Under the pieces are notes generated by a model. The model worked only from the letters and a program-made list of their open reading frames with translations, was not told the DNA's origin and did not search any database. A DNA stretch of 64,000 nt, from contig NEEC01000013.1 in the NCBI GenBank assembly GCA_002189035.1, positions 1,984,001-2,048,000 on the forward strand, read 5' to 3'. Made by a program: the position numbers and the translations under genes. The stretch's first letter is position 1. The number at the start of each line of letters is the position of its first letter. Of the stretch, positions 12,195 through 24,740 are shown in pieces. The stretch comes from Utricularia gibba. Taxonomy: Eukaryota > Streptophyta > Magnoliopsida > Lamiales > Lentibulariaceae.

Positions 12195-12709
12195 TCGGTT
12201 GCCTCTTTACTGCAATGATTATTCACGCTGTACTATGTCTTTTTCTTCAATAAAAACATATAAGAGGAAGAAAGAAGTAAAAGGTATTCATTTCCATTAT
12301 CAGTCAGAATTTTCTCTTAATTTCCAAAACAAACGTGCCACCTCCGTCACCCCCTTGCGGCCACGCCTGAGAGAGTAAGTACCTTCGGTTTCTCTCATCA
12401 AATCCCCGTACTCGCCGTTGCCGAGCCATCCATTGATATCAAATTCTGCTGCATTGCCCATCATAACCTCCAGTTCCACTCATCTTCCTGCCGCCAATGA
12501 GCTTGTTCAGCTTTTCTGCCTCCACCACGGGACAGAACCAGAGTGCGCTTGCTAAATGTTGGATGATTCGATCTCTCTCACTGCGCTTCCACAATGTGTT
12601 TTGTGTTTATTTTTTTCTCTTTCCAGAAGGCATTCAATGTTACTGGTGAGGTAACGACGGTCCAGAATTATGCTGTTGGAACACCGATGAAGCAGATTAA
12701 CTGTACACT
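12195..12709. other. Convergent 3' spacer between kinesin and PPR genes
   Basis: An AATAAA signal sits at 12249-12254, about 55 nt after the kinesin stop. The rest is less AT-rich than typical spacer. On the + strand, 12498-12536 reads MSLFSFSASTTGQNQ and, after a possible AG acceptor at about 12627, a second open piece reads on to a TGA at about 12724. I do not recognise a family, so this may be a remnant of another gene or chance. Confidence 0.4.
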
Positions 12710-14715
12710 CTATTGCATGTTTTGAATATGTATGGAACTTAAACCAGGATATTTTTCCGGCAAGATCTCACTCATTTTTCTCCTCATTTTTAATGCATCA
12801 TCCCATCTACCTGCAGCTACGTACAGTTTTGTTAGTAGCAGTGTAGCTGCATTGTCCTCTGTGTTGGCATTCAAAATGTGTTGAGCTGCTTGGATTCCTA
12901 CTTCTAAATTCCCATCTTTGATGCAGGAGCTCAGCATTGTCCTCCATGAACCAATGTAGTCATCTACAAAAGGTGAATGAAGAATCATCTCCTCAGCTTC
13001 CTCCCATTTCCCTGCTCTACTCATACAACATATGATGCAGGAATAGTGGTTTGGCCCTGGTCTCAAACCATGCTCCTTCATGCAATTCCAGAAGAATCTC
13101 GATTCCTCCACCAACCCGCAATGGCTACACGCTGCTAAAAGCGAGAGAAATGTGACGTGATCTGGTGTTACTCTATGCTTCAGCATTTGGTAATATATTT
13201 GAAATGCCTCCTTGGCCTTTCCATGGTGACTATATCCTGTAAGCAGCGAATTCCAGCACATTATGTCACACTTAGGCAAGCAGCAAAAGATGTATGTAGC
13301 CGCTTTGATTTCTCCGGTTTTTGCGTACATATCAATCATACTGCTTCTGACAAAGACTTCGCTTTCACTTCCAGCCTTCACGGCCAAACAGTGGACCATC
13401 TCGCCTTGTCGGAGAGCTGCTAGATCAGCACAAGCACTTAGAGCACTACTCAATGTGAAGGTATCTATGGTAAAACCTTCCTTGAACATTTTATAGAAAA
13501 ATATCATGGCTTCTTCACTTTCACCTATTCGGACATGCCAAGCAATCATGTCTGTCCAAAGAATGCCATCTCTAAGGGCCAAACATATGAAGATCTTCCT
13601 AGAAGATTTTGAATCATTGTTTCTGAAGTACATCGATATAAGCATAGTGGCTACATACAGACTGCATGCTAGTCCAGCTTTCATGGAACGGGCATGTAGA
13701 GGCTGTCCGTACTTAGAAGCTGGAAATCCACTGGTGCCTGAGACAACAGCTGCCAAAGTGTATTCATCTGGCTTTAGGAACGACTGCCTTGTTAGATGGA
13801 CAAACAAAGACATTGCCTTTTCCCATCACCATTCTCAGAAGACCCACAGATGATTGAGTTCCAGGAGACTAAATCAGGATTCTCAATTCTCACAAAGACA
13901 TCGAATGCTGCGTTGAGATCACTACAGCTGCAATACATATCAAGTAGGGAATTCTGTAAAGGCAGGTCCATACACGTCCCAGAAACCAGCACCAGGGCAT
14001 GAACTGAAATCCCAGTTTCAAGGTCCTCTAGCTTGGCACAAGCATTCAATGCCAAAGAGTAAGTAAACTCAGTGGGCTGAATCCCATCCCTTATCATCTC
14101 CTTAAAAAGTGCAAGGCATTCTAATAGTTTCCCATTCTTTACCTGCCCAGAAATCATTGAGTTCCATGCTAAATCATCTGGATCCATCATCTCTAGAAAA
14201 ACATTCATGGCGTGATCGGGATTCCAGCAACTGGAGTACATGCCAATCAGAGATGTTTGCACTCTCAAGTTACCCAAAAATCCTGTTTTTATACACTTTC
14301 CATGCACAAAAGAACCGATGACGACGTCTCCCATATAAGCCGAAGCCTGTAAAAGACTCGTCAAAGTGAACCCACTTGGTGAAAGGCCGTCATGCTCCAG
14401 CTGATGAAAAAGACATAATGCCAAATGGGCTTGACGAGGGATGCGAGAATACCCCGACATCAGTGAACTGTAAGATACAACGTTTCGGTGGGGCATTTTG
14501 TCGAACACCTTGTGAGAGTCCACCATCGACCCACAACGAGCATACATAGAGAGGATGACATTGAATACGAACACTGGCGATTCTACAGAAGCAACAGCAG
14601 ACGTCAGAATAAGAGCGTGGATTCTGCGAGCTTCACGGAGAGAGCTCGTGGCGGTGCATTTATCAATGAGCTGGGATGCAACGGAACCGCAACTCAACGG
14701 TCGACATCTGGGCAT
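12710..14715 (-). CDS. PLS/E-type pentatricopeptide repeat protein (At3g50420-like), frame interrupted once
   Basis: Intronless PPR protein, about 668 residues once corrected, presumably organellar RNA-binding. PPR signatures recur throughout: NVILSMYARCGSM, VFDKMPHRNVVSYSSLMSGYSR, LAWNSMISGQVKNGK, LVSWNSIICG, MCWNSLLTGYSHHGKA, VTFLSLLAACSHCGLVEES, and a C-terminal E-like region (GSWRTMLSSC, LLTKLYVAAGRWDDALKMRRKM). The start MPRCRPLSCGSVASQLIDKC leads straight into the repeats. The frame breaks at about 13822-13824, where the coding strand reads GATGGGAAAAGG; one more G would continue ENGDGEKAMSLF. Two long frames (12710-13813 and 13792-14715) thus belong to one protein. No DYW domain is present. 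Conserved repeats on both sides argue against an old pseudogene. Confidence 0.88.
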
Positions 14716-15711
14716 TCTCCCCTACCCGCTAAAAAAAATTGAAAAGCACTCTTTCATACTGCGTTAATTAATTTACGTTCATTTGATAGAATATTTTAAA
14801 TATTTATAAATATAAAAAAAATTCAATGAAATTTAAGAATTTTAATGTGTTTATTAAAAAACACGTTTATTAAAATGATTAAATACTGGTTTTTATATCA
14901 ATCTCATCTTCACAAGTACTCATTTTTATTCACATATTTTTTAAAATAAAAAAAATTATTTGATAACAAAATCATTTATTCATCATCCATCCAAAACAAC
15001 ATCGTATCAGAAGTGAGTATCTCAAAGAATGGCAGTGGATCGAATTGCAAGCTAAAGTTGCACAATTTGTGAAAAAAAAAAGCAGAATTCTAGTTGTGTT
15101 AGCTGCATTGCAGTGTAGCATCCTTCCATCCAGTTTCATTCTCAGAATAAATGCCTACGGTTCATGTTGTTCTATTGCTCTATCTGTGCCATGCTTCCTG
15201 AGATGTCTTCAATGGAGGAGAAGAATCTGAGATCAGTGGCATGTACAGCTCCTCAGCTGCGGTGTTCTGATCGTGCACAAGAGAGACAAGAACTTCTGTA
15301 ACATTAAAAACTGCATGCTTCCTTTTCATGTAACAATGGCGCGAAGCAGAGACTTACTTGGTTAGAAGTGCTGCATTTGCTGAGATGCATGGTCTGTGAG
15401 CATGTCATAGATCAAGATTTTGAGACAATTTTCACCATGTCCTTTGGAAGTTTTACAAGAGGAAAAAGGGTGTAAGAAGATTAGACTTTATTTCAAGCAT
15501 GAGTATGATAAGAGCTTCTTCTTCTGGTAAAACTTCCTAAAGAGAGGGAAAATTGTTTCCAAATCTCAATTTCATGCTGTCTCTGCTCTGGAACACTTGG
15601 ACTACATGCTGATAAACAAGCATCTGCCTCCCTGAGCTGCAGCCTAGTAATATTATTGTGTCTTAAAAACACGAGAAGCTGGGGCTTGAGAAACAAGAGG
15701 GTACCTGGATC
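14716..15711. other. AT-rich spacer and probable 3' UTR of the MIP1-type gene
   Basis: Bases 14760-15000 are very AT-rich promoter-like DNA upstream of the PPR gene. Bases 15000-15711 are more balanced and probably hold the 3' UTR of the minus-strand leucine-zipper gene. I searched its minus strand for DUF547 motifs and saw none. The plus-strand open piece at 15045-15230 has no recognisable similarity. Confidence 0.45.
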
Positions 15712-16558
15712 TCAAACGCTTTTCTTGCCAGGATGAATCTTTTCCTTGTTGGATTCCTGACTGCAGTGAAATTTCCCTGGACGTCCGTTTCCGAATACCA
15801 CAAGCTTATCCTTAAGATATCGCCTGACACTCAAAGGGCTCTCGAAACTATGTCTGTAGCCATCACACACACTGTTATCTTGTAGCATCTTTCTAGCAGA
15901 AGCAGCTCTTCGCGTCAGAGGTAGTGATTCCAAGCTGATTTCGCTATGAGATGAAGATCTTGAGTGCCTCTGTTTAGAAAACTTGGTTGAAAATTCACTC
16001 CTTGCCGGTATTGAATTCAAATTCGTCTCGATCGTGCTAGGTGATGGTTGCACAGACTCTTGATACAGCCCCTGTCTAAAATGAACGATCTTTTCTTCTA
16101 ACCGAAGGACTTCTTCTTCCAACACTGCAACTTCAGCCAGAAGCTCAAGTGTCTGCATATTTACAAAACAATAAATGCACCGTGCAAATTCATGAGCAGA
16201 ATCCCAATAAGGCATCAATGAGTACTTTCAAAGATTTACCAAGAGAAAATCAAGAAGAAACCATTGCATATCACTTACATGTTGAGGGAGATAAGGAGGA
16301 AGGCGAGGTAGAGAACCTAGGGGTCTGGTGAAAGCTCTCTCCAAAGCTCTATGTATATTCTCCTCTTGTCTCAGCTTCTTCTTTAGACTCTCCACCTGAA
16401 AACCCACCAAAAAAATGGGATTTTTCTTGCACCCAACTCATGTTTCTGAACCAAAAAAACAGTTCCATTACATCTTGTAATAAGGCCAGCTTTCTTTCCT
16501 TCACAGATACCCTCCTAGATGTCTCAACACTCTGTGGCTTGCTTCTTTGATAATCCAT
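15712..16558 (-). CDS. Short MIP1-type leucine-zipper protein lacking DUF547
   Basis: Resembles the N-terminal ternary complex factor MIP1 leucine-zipper domain usually found before DUF547. Exons on the minus strand: 16558-16472, 16395-16279, 16152-15712, all phase 0, giving about 214 residues. The pattern is a coiled coil ([22 protein letters not shown]), a proline-rich linker ([14 protein letters not shown]) and a second zipper ([24 protein letters not shown]). The tail is Ser/Arg-rich ([20 protein letters not shown]). The stop at 15712 follows PGKKSV. One extra A in the run just before it would instead read on through KKRLRS to a GT at about 15701, so the present C-terminus could be an artefact. 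No DUF547 exon is visible downstream. A role in protein-protein interaction is inferred only. Confidence 0.7.
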
Positions 16559-19500
16559 CTTATTCCCTGCAAAAACCAAGAGTACGGAAAAGCTTAGCAT
16601 ATCGTTCATCTAGTTTGTCAGCAATTGCTATTCCATTTCACATTCCCACATTTTGAGGAGGCAAATCTGGTTTTCTAGAATTAGCATCATTCCCAAATCT
16701 CGTATTCATCTTGCACAAGGGAAGCCAAACCAGTATAAGCAAATCAAAATGCCGTCTATCTCTAAAATGACAAAGAGTCCCAATACAAACAAGGCAACTA
16801 AGCGGTTCCCTTTATTCTAAAACAAGAAGCAGGCGGCGAGAGAGCACGGGAAGAATATAAAAGTTGAAAAATTCACACAAGTGAAAGCAAAAAGAATGAT
16901 TCTTCACGACAAAAAAAATGCTTGTTAAAGGTGTTAGTTGAAACCATTAATTCTTCACATCAGCCCAAATCAAGATTCTTCATTCTCTGGTTTTTTCGTT
17001 TTCAAGGTGACGAAAAAAAAAACGAAGAAACCCATGAAAGACCAGCAGGAAAACAACTGGTTCTGACCCCAGAAAGTGATTCTAGGGACAGAGGGGGGAA
17101 AAAAAGGAATACTAATAAGAAAATGCTACCCCCCCGACGACACCCACCCAGTTCCCATAGCCATGTCGTGCAAGGAGGATCCATTAATGCACATTGAACA
17201 AGTGAAGAAATTTCAAACCAACCCCTCATTCTGCATGCTGGCCACCACACCTTAGTTCTTGCTAATCACTAAAAACAAGTCAAAACCTTTCTCCCAAAAC
17301 CCGCTACTGTTGAAAACCGATAGTCTTTCATCACCTTCCCTTCAAAACAAAACATCTGCAAATAAAAAAGTCAAGCTTGATTTGTGATAGAGGGAGATCT
17401 CCCAGAAAAATCAAACCCAGCAATCATGGTTCCATTATCAAAGTAGAGGCAGCCTCCTCATGTATTTCAATCCATAATGTGTTTTAATCAAGTTGTTAAT
17501 AATGGAGTGGACCCCATGTGTAAACCCGCCTAATTAACATTGCATAACCATTCAAAAAACTAACGGACATTTTGAGTTAAAAATGACCAAATTGATGACC
17601 ATATTTTACGAAATGCTGAATTTCTATTATTGGCCTAAATGTGGTACTACATGAATTGCGACATTGTTTTACCTCACAAATTATAACAAACATTGATTGT
17701 AAAATTAGATAAGATTCTTCTATATAAACTGTTTATCTAAGTAATTTACATATTTTATTAAGTTGGTATCTTTCATCTTTCTTAAAAGATGAAACCTTAT
17801 TGTGATATTTATTCTCGTTTTACATGATATTATTTATTTTGTATATTAAATTATCACAGTTTTATGTTTCTCATTTTAAAAAAAAAGAGTTTATGCAAAA
17901 TTAAATAAGATATCACTATATAAATTATACCTCAACCCGATATGTAATCGATATAAGATTAACCTAAGATACTTACACTCGTGATTTAACAAATTGTATT
18001 TTTGTATCGTGATTCGTCGAGTTTAAATCAAGCCTAGGGCTATTATTGGGTATCCACTATCATAGTATGCGATATTATACCGGTTTAATCATTTTGGGGA
18101 AGATGAGAATATGAAAAATAGGGATTTATTAGTTATGGAAGCGAAGAGTGAATGCTCATGATTGTGGTTAGTTGAATTGAACACGACTTGCACTTCTGGG
18201 ATTTCGTTGTTACACTTATTACAATGGCAATAAAATGGGGACCAAAAAGTGGTCCTTATTCCTTAAAAACACAGCTTTTGTAGATCACAAGTTCCCCGCA
18301 GTACTACTTCTTGATCATGCACACACATGATCCTCTCCATCGCCAACGGCTACCTAAACCCATAGGGCAGGCTCATGATTAACACCATCTAAGTACGATG
18401 CTCATCACCTAAACCCTCTCTTAATGACCTCACCTTGTCTGTCTTACTGAAAACTATCTAATGTACGGATCATTTAGAGTGTAATTTGTGCGATTTAATC
18501 AATAATTTCTACTTAATTCATAAATAGAAATTATTGTACAAGTAAATGTAAAATAAGTTGTCTATTTGAAATTAAAAATCTTACTTATTGAATAAATTAC
18601 ATTTTCTCAATTTATATAATAAATAGAAAAAATAGTTAAAATTGAAATAAGTTACGAATAAATATAATTATAAGTTAATTTTTAAAATAAATAAAGATAT
18701 TTTATAAAATAATTACTTTTCTTTTTATTTTAAATTATAAATTGCAAAATAAGTAATACAGACTATAACCTTATAAAAATAATCATTCAAACATTTTTTT
18801 ACATATTGAGTTAAACAATTTATATTATAAATAATTATTTTTTTCAGCTATGGATTGAAGAGAGAAAACATTAGAAAGAAAGAAGAGCATCGATGCAGTC
18901 GTCCGAGGGAACCTCGTTGCCATAGCTCGCTCGTCTTGTCTTCTTCATTTGGTCCCAAGCTCCACGTTGCCATTTGTGGAATGGACCGGACCACAACAGG
19001 ACTTGGCACCGCGCCATGTTCCAAAGGCATGTTTTCGCGTCTGTTGCGTACTTCTTTTCAAATCCAAATCAAACGTAACTTCAACTAAATCCAACTAATT
19101 TTCCTATGAAATACGAACAATTTAAAAATATATATTTTTATTTTTAAAAAAAATAATAGACTTTTAATTCCTATTTGATGAAAAGTACTTTTTAAAAATT
19201 GTTTGTTGAAAAATGTAATATAAGCCACATAATACAATTAAATTTAGGAGTTCGAAGATCTAGAATTAATTAAATTCTTTTAATAAATTTGGGTGTCAAT
19301 TATTTTTCAACACTATTATTAAGGCTAATTGCGATTATTTGTGATTCTAAAACCCTGAATTAAACGCTGAAAACAAAACCCGAAAAGACATTTTCACTTT
19401 GTGATGTGTGTGTGTTTTTGAGTTGTCGAATTGAAACGAAGGCTAGCAGAAATCGGACCAAAATCTGCTGTTCCCATCATCGTCTCTGGCCGCCTCAATC

Positions 19501-20240
19501 ATCCGCCGTTCGCTACACCGTCGCCGCCGCCCTGCATCACTGTAACTTATTCTCCGCCATCAAACGGATAACTATTTCCCACGCTCGATGCCGTCGTGTA
19601 TGTCTTTCATCTGCTCTCCCTTGGGAGTATAAGCCTGGCCTGATTCGTATGTGCCGTGGAATCTTGCGGTTGGAACATTAGGAGAGGGTAATTTCCTAAT
19701 TCAATCTAGTGTTTTTTTTTAATTTCTGTATGGATTTGTTTAGTGACTGCGGTGCCTCCTTGTCACTTGAGATTGTCTTTTTCGGTGTTTTCCGGTTGAT
19801 CGTGATGTGTTGATTTGGATTCTTATTTCATACACCGGTGGTTCGGTGTTAATGTGATCAATACGGTCTCCTTTGTTCCCTGTTGACTTTGAGTTGAGAA
19901 TCGTTACTATAGAATTGAGAAGATTCACTCATTTAATTCGATAATTTTCTCAGTTGTTAACCTATGAAATGAAATTCGACAAATGGATAAATTGGTAGCA
20001 GTTGAAATTTGAAATCAAAGGATGCTTTGTATCTTATAGTGGCTCAATTTTTGAATAGCCTCTGCTACGTGATGTGGGTTTTCTGAATTATGAAAATCTT
20101 CTTTCAATCTTCTGCGGGTTGGTATTGGTTCAAAGAACAAATCAGATTTTCCCTGGCGTTACCCAGTAATCAAGTTTTTTAGTGTTAATGCTGATTATTC
20201 TTTGGTGCTTTTTTCGTAATATGCCACAGGGCTTCTCATG
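16559..20240. other. Long divergent intergenic region, AT-rich
   Basis: No gene is visible. Bases 16559-17400, with moderate GC, are probably 5' UTR and promoter of the leucine-zipper gene. From 17460 to 19400 the DNA is very AT-rich. Two similar blocks, at about 17699-17731 and 17898-17929, share AAAATTA(G/A)ATAAGAT and CTATATAAA and may be a decayed duplicated element. Bases 19400-20229 look like a non-coding first exon with a GT at about 19688 and an acceptor at 20229 for the WD40 gene. I see no transposon ends or coding remains. Confidence 0.5.
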
Positions 20241-23200
20241 ATGCACCGTGTTCCAAGTTCAGGAAATGCAAACAATTCTGTCAGAACGCGCAAGGAAAAA
20301 AGACTTACTTATGTTGTAAATGTTTCAGAGGATAAAAGGGTGATGGCTTGTCTATGTTTTCACCAAGTAGCATTTTCCATATTTTCCTAGTTGTCTTATT
20401 TCTTGGTCAAATTCGTTAAACAATTCTAACTACAATTATTAGCTTTTTTTTTTTTTTCTTGTGCAGCATTGTGCGGGAGTAAACAGCCTTGCTGTTCTAA
20501 AAGGAACTGGAACAGATGAATGTGATTATCTTTTCACTGGTAGTCGCGATAGCACATTAAAAAGATGGGCATTGGCAGAAGATGGTGCCATTTGCTCTGC
20601 TACTTTTGAGTCTCATGTTGATTGGGTATAGCTTTTCATCTAGTTCAACAATATAGATGTAGAATACTTTATGGTCATTATGTTTAATTTATGAATGTGT
20701 ATTTATGGATTTTTTGTTGTATGACTTTCTGGTGTCATGAAGAATAATTGTTATTGCTAGGGGTTTTGACTGCTCAAATATCAAAAGTTGCTTAAATGGA
20801 CCAGGATTGTAGCTGTATTTGGAACTGCTTTGTTTGCTGTATTCTACCATTTCAATATTTACCCTGGCATTGTAGGTAAATGATGCTGTTCTTACAAGTG
20901 GGAATAAATTAGTATCCTGCTCCTCTGATGCCACTGTTAAGGTCTGAATGCGTTGAATTGATGCGAAGGTGTCTAAAGACCCTTGCTTTCCAGGAATTCC
21001 TTACATTTTTTTTCTTGAAAAATGATATTAGGTGTGGAACTCATTGTCTGATGGCACATGTGTTCGAACGTTTAGTCAACACTCTGATTATGTAATCTGC
21101 CTTGCTGCAGCAGAGAAAAGAGTAAGCGCCCTTCAGAACATTTTCCAGCTGCATTAAGTTTCTGGTAACGTGCATATGCTTTCTTAAGAGTTTTCTTTTT
21201 AAATTTTGTTCTTCACTGCATTATAGAGCAATTTATTGTCGTCTGGTGGCCTTGGGGGTGAGGTTTTCATATGGGATCTTGAAGCTGCACTTGCCCCCAT
21301 ATCCAAATCAAATGATGCAGCTGAAGATGAATTCTCTACAACTGTCAGCAGTTTGAGTTCTTCATCATCAAATACAAATCTTCGGCCTATAAGCTCAAGC
21401 AATAACATCTCTCAGCATGTCCCTCAGAATCAAGGATACATTCCGGTTTCTGCAAAAGGCCATAAGGAGTCAGTGTATGCATTAGCTATGAATGATCATG
21501 GAACAATTCTTGTGTCTGGTGGAACTGAGAAGGTAGGTTCAGATGCATGAGCTGCGGTTATAATTTGCTGCCCTGTTTTTGCAGGATATGCGTCTTAGTG
21601 CCTGGGAAAATGCTTGTAATTTGCCTGTGTTGTTCAAACGAGTGCTTTATGGTTCATCTCTTATGATGGTTTTTTCCAGACCATACGCCTTTGGGATACA
21701 AGAACAGGTTCAAAAACCATGAAGCTAAGAGGTCATACGGATAACATCAGAGCATTGTTATTGGATTCAACTGGAAGGTATACAGGATGGATACAAGCAT
21801 TGTCATTTTTTCCTTATGTTGTTAGCAGGCAGTGTAACATGTAAGAGCTTATAATTTACTATGCATGAGAGGTTGTGGCTCATCTTTATGCCCTTCAACC
21901 TGTTTCACATTTTGTATGTCCAGCACAATATGGCCTCTCATCCTTATTATTTTTATTGTGTGTTGGAAAAAAAATGCTATTTTACTGTACTTCTCTTATG
22001 GTTCCACATTTTTTTGATAATGAATCCTTCTGACAATCTGCAGATATTGTTTATCTGGTTCCTCTGATTCTATGATTAGGTATGCTTTTGTTCTTATCAT
22101 TAGGGATATGAATCACTTGCTCTTTTCATACATCACATTCTCTTGTTGCATATGTCATGTTTTGAAATCTCCCTCATGCTTGTTTTAATTTTTTTTTCAA
22201 TCTTGATCCTTCCCAGACTTTGGGATCTTGGTCAGCAGAGATGTCTGCACTCCTATGCTGTGCATACAGACTCTGTCTGGGCACTTGCCAGCACCCCATC
22301 TTTTAGTCATGTATACAGTGGTGGAAGAGATCATTCGGTGAGGGCAGTACGCACATTTTTAAAATTTTGATAGCATGTTCCTCGAAGTGAATCCTTTCTT
22401 GGTGCTTGTAGCTGTATGTAACAGACTTAGCCACAAGAGAAAGTATACTTCTTTGCAATGAAGACTATCCCATAAGGAAGTTGTCACTGCAAAATGATAG
22501 CATATGGGTTGCCACCACGGATTCCTCCATACATAAATGGCCAGCCGAAGTGCATAACCCCATGAAGCTTTTTGAGGGAGGTTTTTCATTTTTAGCCGGT
22601 AACTTATCATTTTCAAGATCAAGGCTGACAATTGAAGGTTCTGCTCCTGTAAGTTTAATATTCCCTTCATTGAAATGCTTCCCAGTATCCATGTTTTAGG
22701 TTGTTCGTTTATCTTCTACTTTCAAGCATGCGAATTCATGGTTTCTTAACTGAGCAGATTCTATTTCACCATGCGTTTCCAAATTTAGATTTTAACCCTG
22801 AAATAGGGATGCTTGCATTAGAAACTTCTCTTGAGCATTTGATCCTGCATTCAGATCAAGTTTTCGAAGCAGTAAAATCAATCTTTGTATTCAGTATGTA
22901 AGATAAGTTTCAAGCCATATCACCTAACTACCCAATGGTGTTTCAGATTCCAGTCTATAGAGAACCATCTCTAAGCATTGATGGAACAGCAGCGGTAGTG
23001 CAGCATGAGATCCTCAACAACAGGAGACATGTTCTGACCAAGGTCTGATGTAATTTGATTTTTAGGATTCTTATTTTTACATCTTTTCTGCCTGGTCCCA
23101 TGTGATCTGACTGTTTAACTCAACTGTCTACAGGATACTGTGGGGGTAGTGAAGTTATGGGAAATCACAAGGGGCGTAGTAATTGAAAACTATGGAGAGG

Positions 23201-24740
23201 TCGGTTCTATAATATGCAATCCAGTGTATTTCACGTCACATAATAGCTTCTGACACTTAGACTAATGAACATTACATGATTTATTTCAGATTTCTTTCGA
23301 GGAGAAGAAAGAAGAATTATTTGAAATGGTATGCGTCACTTTTAGTATAGCCTTTTCTGGGCTTTCACTCTGCTTCTTTTGACTCCTCATGTGCTTCTCC
23401 AGGTGAGTGTTCCTACATGGTTTACCGTCGATACACGGCTAGGAAGCCTGTCTGTGCATTTGGATACCCCACAGTGCTTTTCTGCTGAGATGTACTCAGT
23501 AGATCTAGGCATTTCAGGAAAGCCTGAAGATGATAAGGTGTTTATCCTTCTCCCGTATCTTGAATTTGGATTTTATATTTTTGAAGTTACGCCACTTACA
23601 TGATTATGCAGGTTAATCTGGCTAGAGAAACACTCAAAGGGCTTCTGGTGCATTGGTTAGCAAAGAGAAAGCATAAGGTTACACCACAAGTTTCGTCAAA
23701 TGGAGAACTTCCACCAGTGAAAGATACTCCTTGGACTTCAACAACATCTCGAATTGATGGTGATAATTCTTCTGAAGATGACTATTCTAAGGTGTACCCA
23801 CCATTTTCCTTTTCTGCTGCTTCTCCTCCTTCCATTGTCATGGAAGGTTCTCAAGGTGGTCTGTGGAGGAAAAGGATTACCGACTTTGATGGAAGCGAAG
23901 ATGAGAAAGATTTTCCATGGTGGGTTCTCGATTGTGTCTTGAACAATCGGCTGCCCCCCAGGGAACACACCAAGTAATATGTTGAACTAATCATTAGTTG
24001 ATATTTGTGAAACCATAAGGATCAAAAGCTCTTCAGTCATTTCATGGTTACTCTAGTCACAGTCGTGATATTCATTTTTTTTGTCTTCCACAGATGTAGC
24101 TTCTACTTACAACCATGTGAAGGTTCAACCGTGCAGATGCTTACGCAAGGAAAACTTAGTGCTCCTCGCATTTTGAGAATACACAAAGTGAGCTTTCTCT
24201 GTATGGCTAGCTTTCCCGTAGCACTTGTTGGTGTACTAGCTTATTTACCTTGCAGTATGTGTATTAATCCAAGTCGTTTCTTGGGACTGCTTTGTTCAGC
24301 TTCTCTACTGTTGCTTGTAAGTGATGTTTCTATATATGTTATCTATAACAGGTTATCAACTACGTTGTTGAAAAGATGGTTCTTGTTAAGCCGTCGGAGG
24401 GCATAACCACGGATGGCACTTTTCCGACAGGGATGCCCGGAAATCAGATCCAAAATACGATTGGTGGAGGAGATTCTTCTTTCCGATCACCAGTGAAGCC
24501 GTGGCAGAAGCAAAAACCCTCTGTAGAGATACTCTGCAACAACCAGGCAAGTTTAGTGAAACGTTCAAAAACACTCGATAAGTTAAATTCTATGCATTCC
24601 TGACGTAGATAGATCTGTGTTTTAATCCTTGAACTCTCCAGGCGCTATCCCCAGACATGAGCCTAGCCACAGTGCGGGCCTACATATGGAAGAAGCCTGA
24701 AGATCTCATCCTGAATTACAGACTCGTGCAGGGCAGATGA
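20241..24740 (+). CDS. WDR48/UAF1-like WD40 repeat protein (LRS1-like)
   Basis: Plant homolog of WDR48/UAF1, the WD40 activator of USP1/12/46-type deubiquitinases; the Arabidopsis relative At3g05090 is LATERAL ROOT STIMULATOR 1. Seventeen coding exons: 20241-20339, 20467-20625, 20876-20941, 21032-21121, 21227-21532, 21680-21777, 22044-22079, 22217-22337, 22412-22648, 22947-23042, 23134-23199, 23290-23328, 23403-23537, 23612-23973, 24094-24187, 24352-24546, 24642-24740. All phases agree and the 765-residue frame is intact. WD repeats include [61 protein letters not shown] and [11 protein letters not shown]. The C-terminal DUF3337 part holds [16 protein letters not shown] and [13 protein letters not shown]. 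The start is MHRVPSSGN at 20241; an ATG three bases earlier is in frame. The last intron has a GC donor. Confidence 0.93.
24547..24641 (+). other. GC-AG intron in the WD40 gene
   Basis: The exon ends AACAACCAG and the intron starts GCAAGT, the classical strong consensus of U2-type GC-AG introns. It ends CTCCAG at 24641. Phase 0 is kept on both sides, joining CNNQ to [14 protein letters not shown]. Read without splicing, the frame stops at 24601. Confidence 0.85.

Noticed and set aside
12710-14715. Two separate adjacent PPR genes (two long frames)
   Set aside because: The frames overlap by only a few bases, have no internal start or promoter, and join into one uninterrupted PPR array when one G is added.
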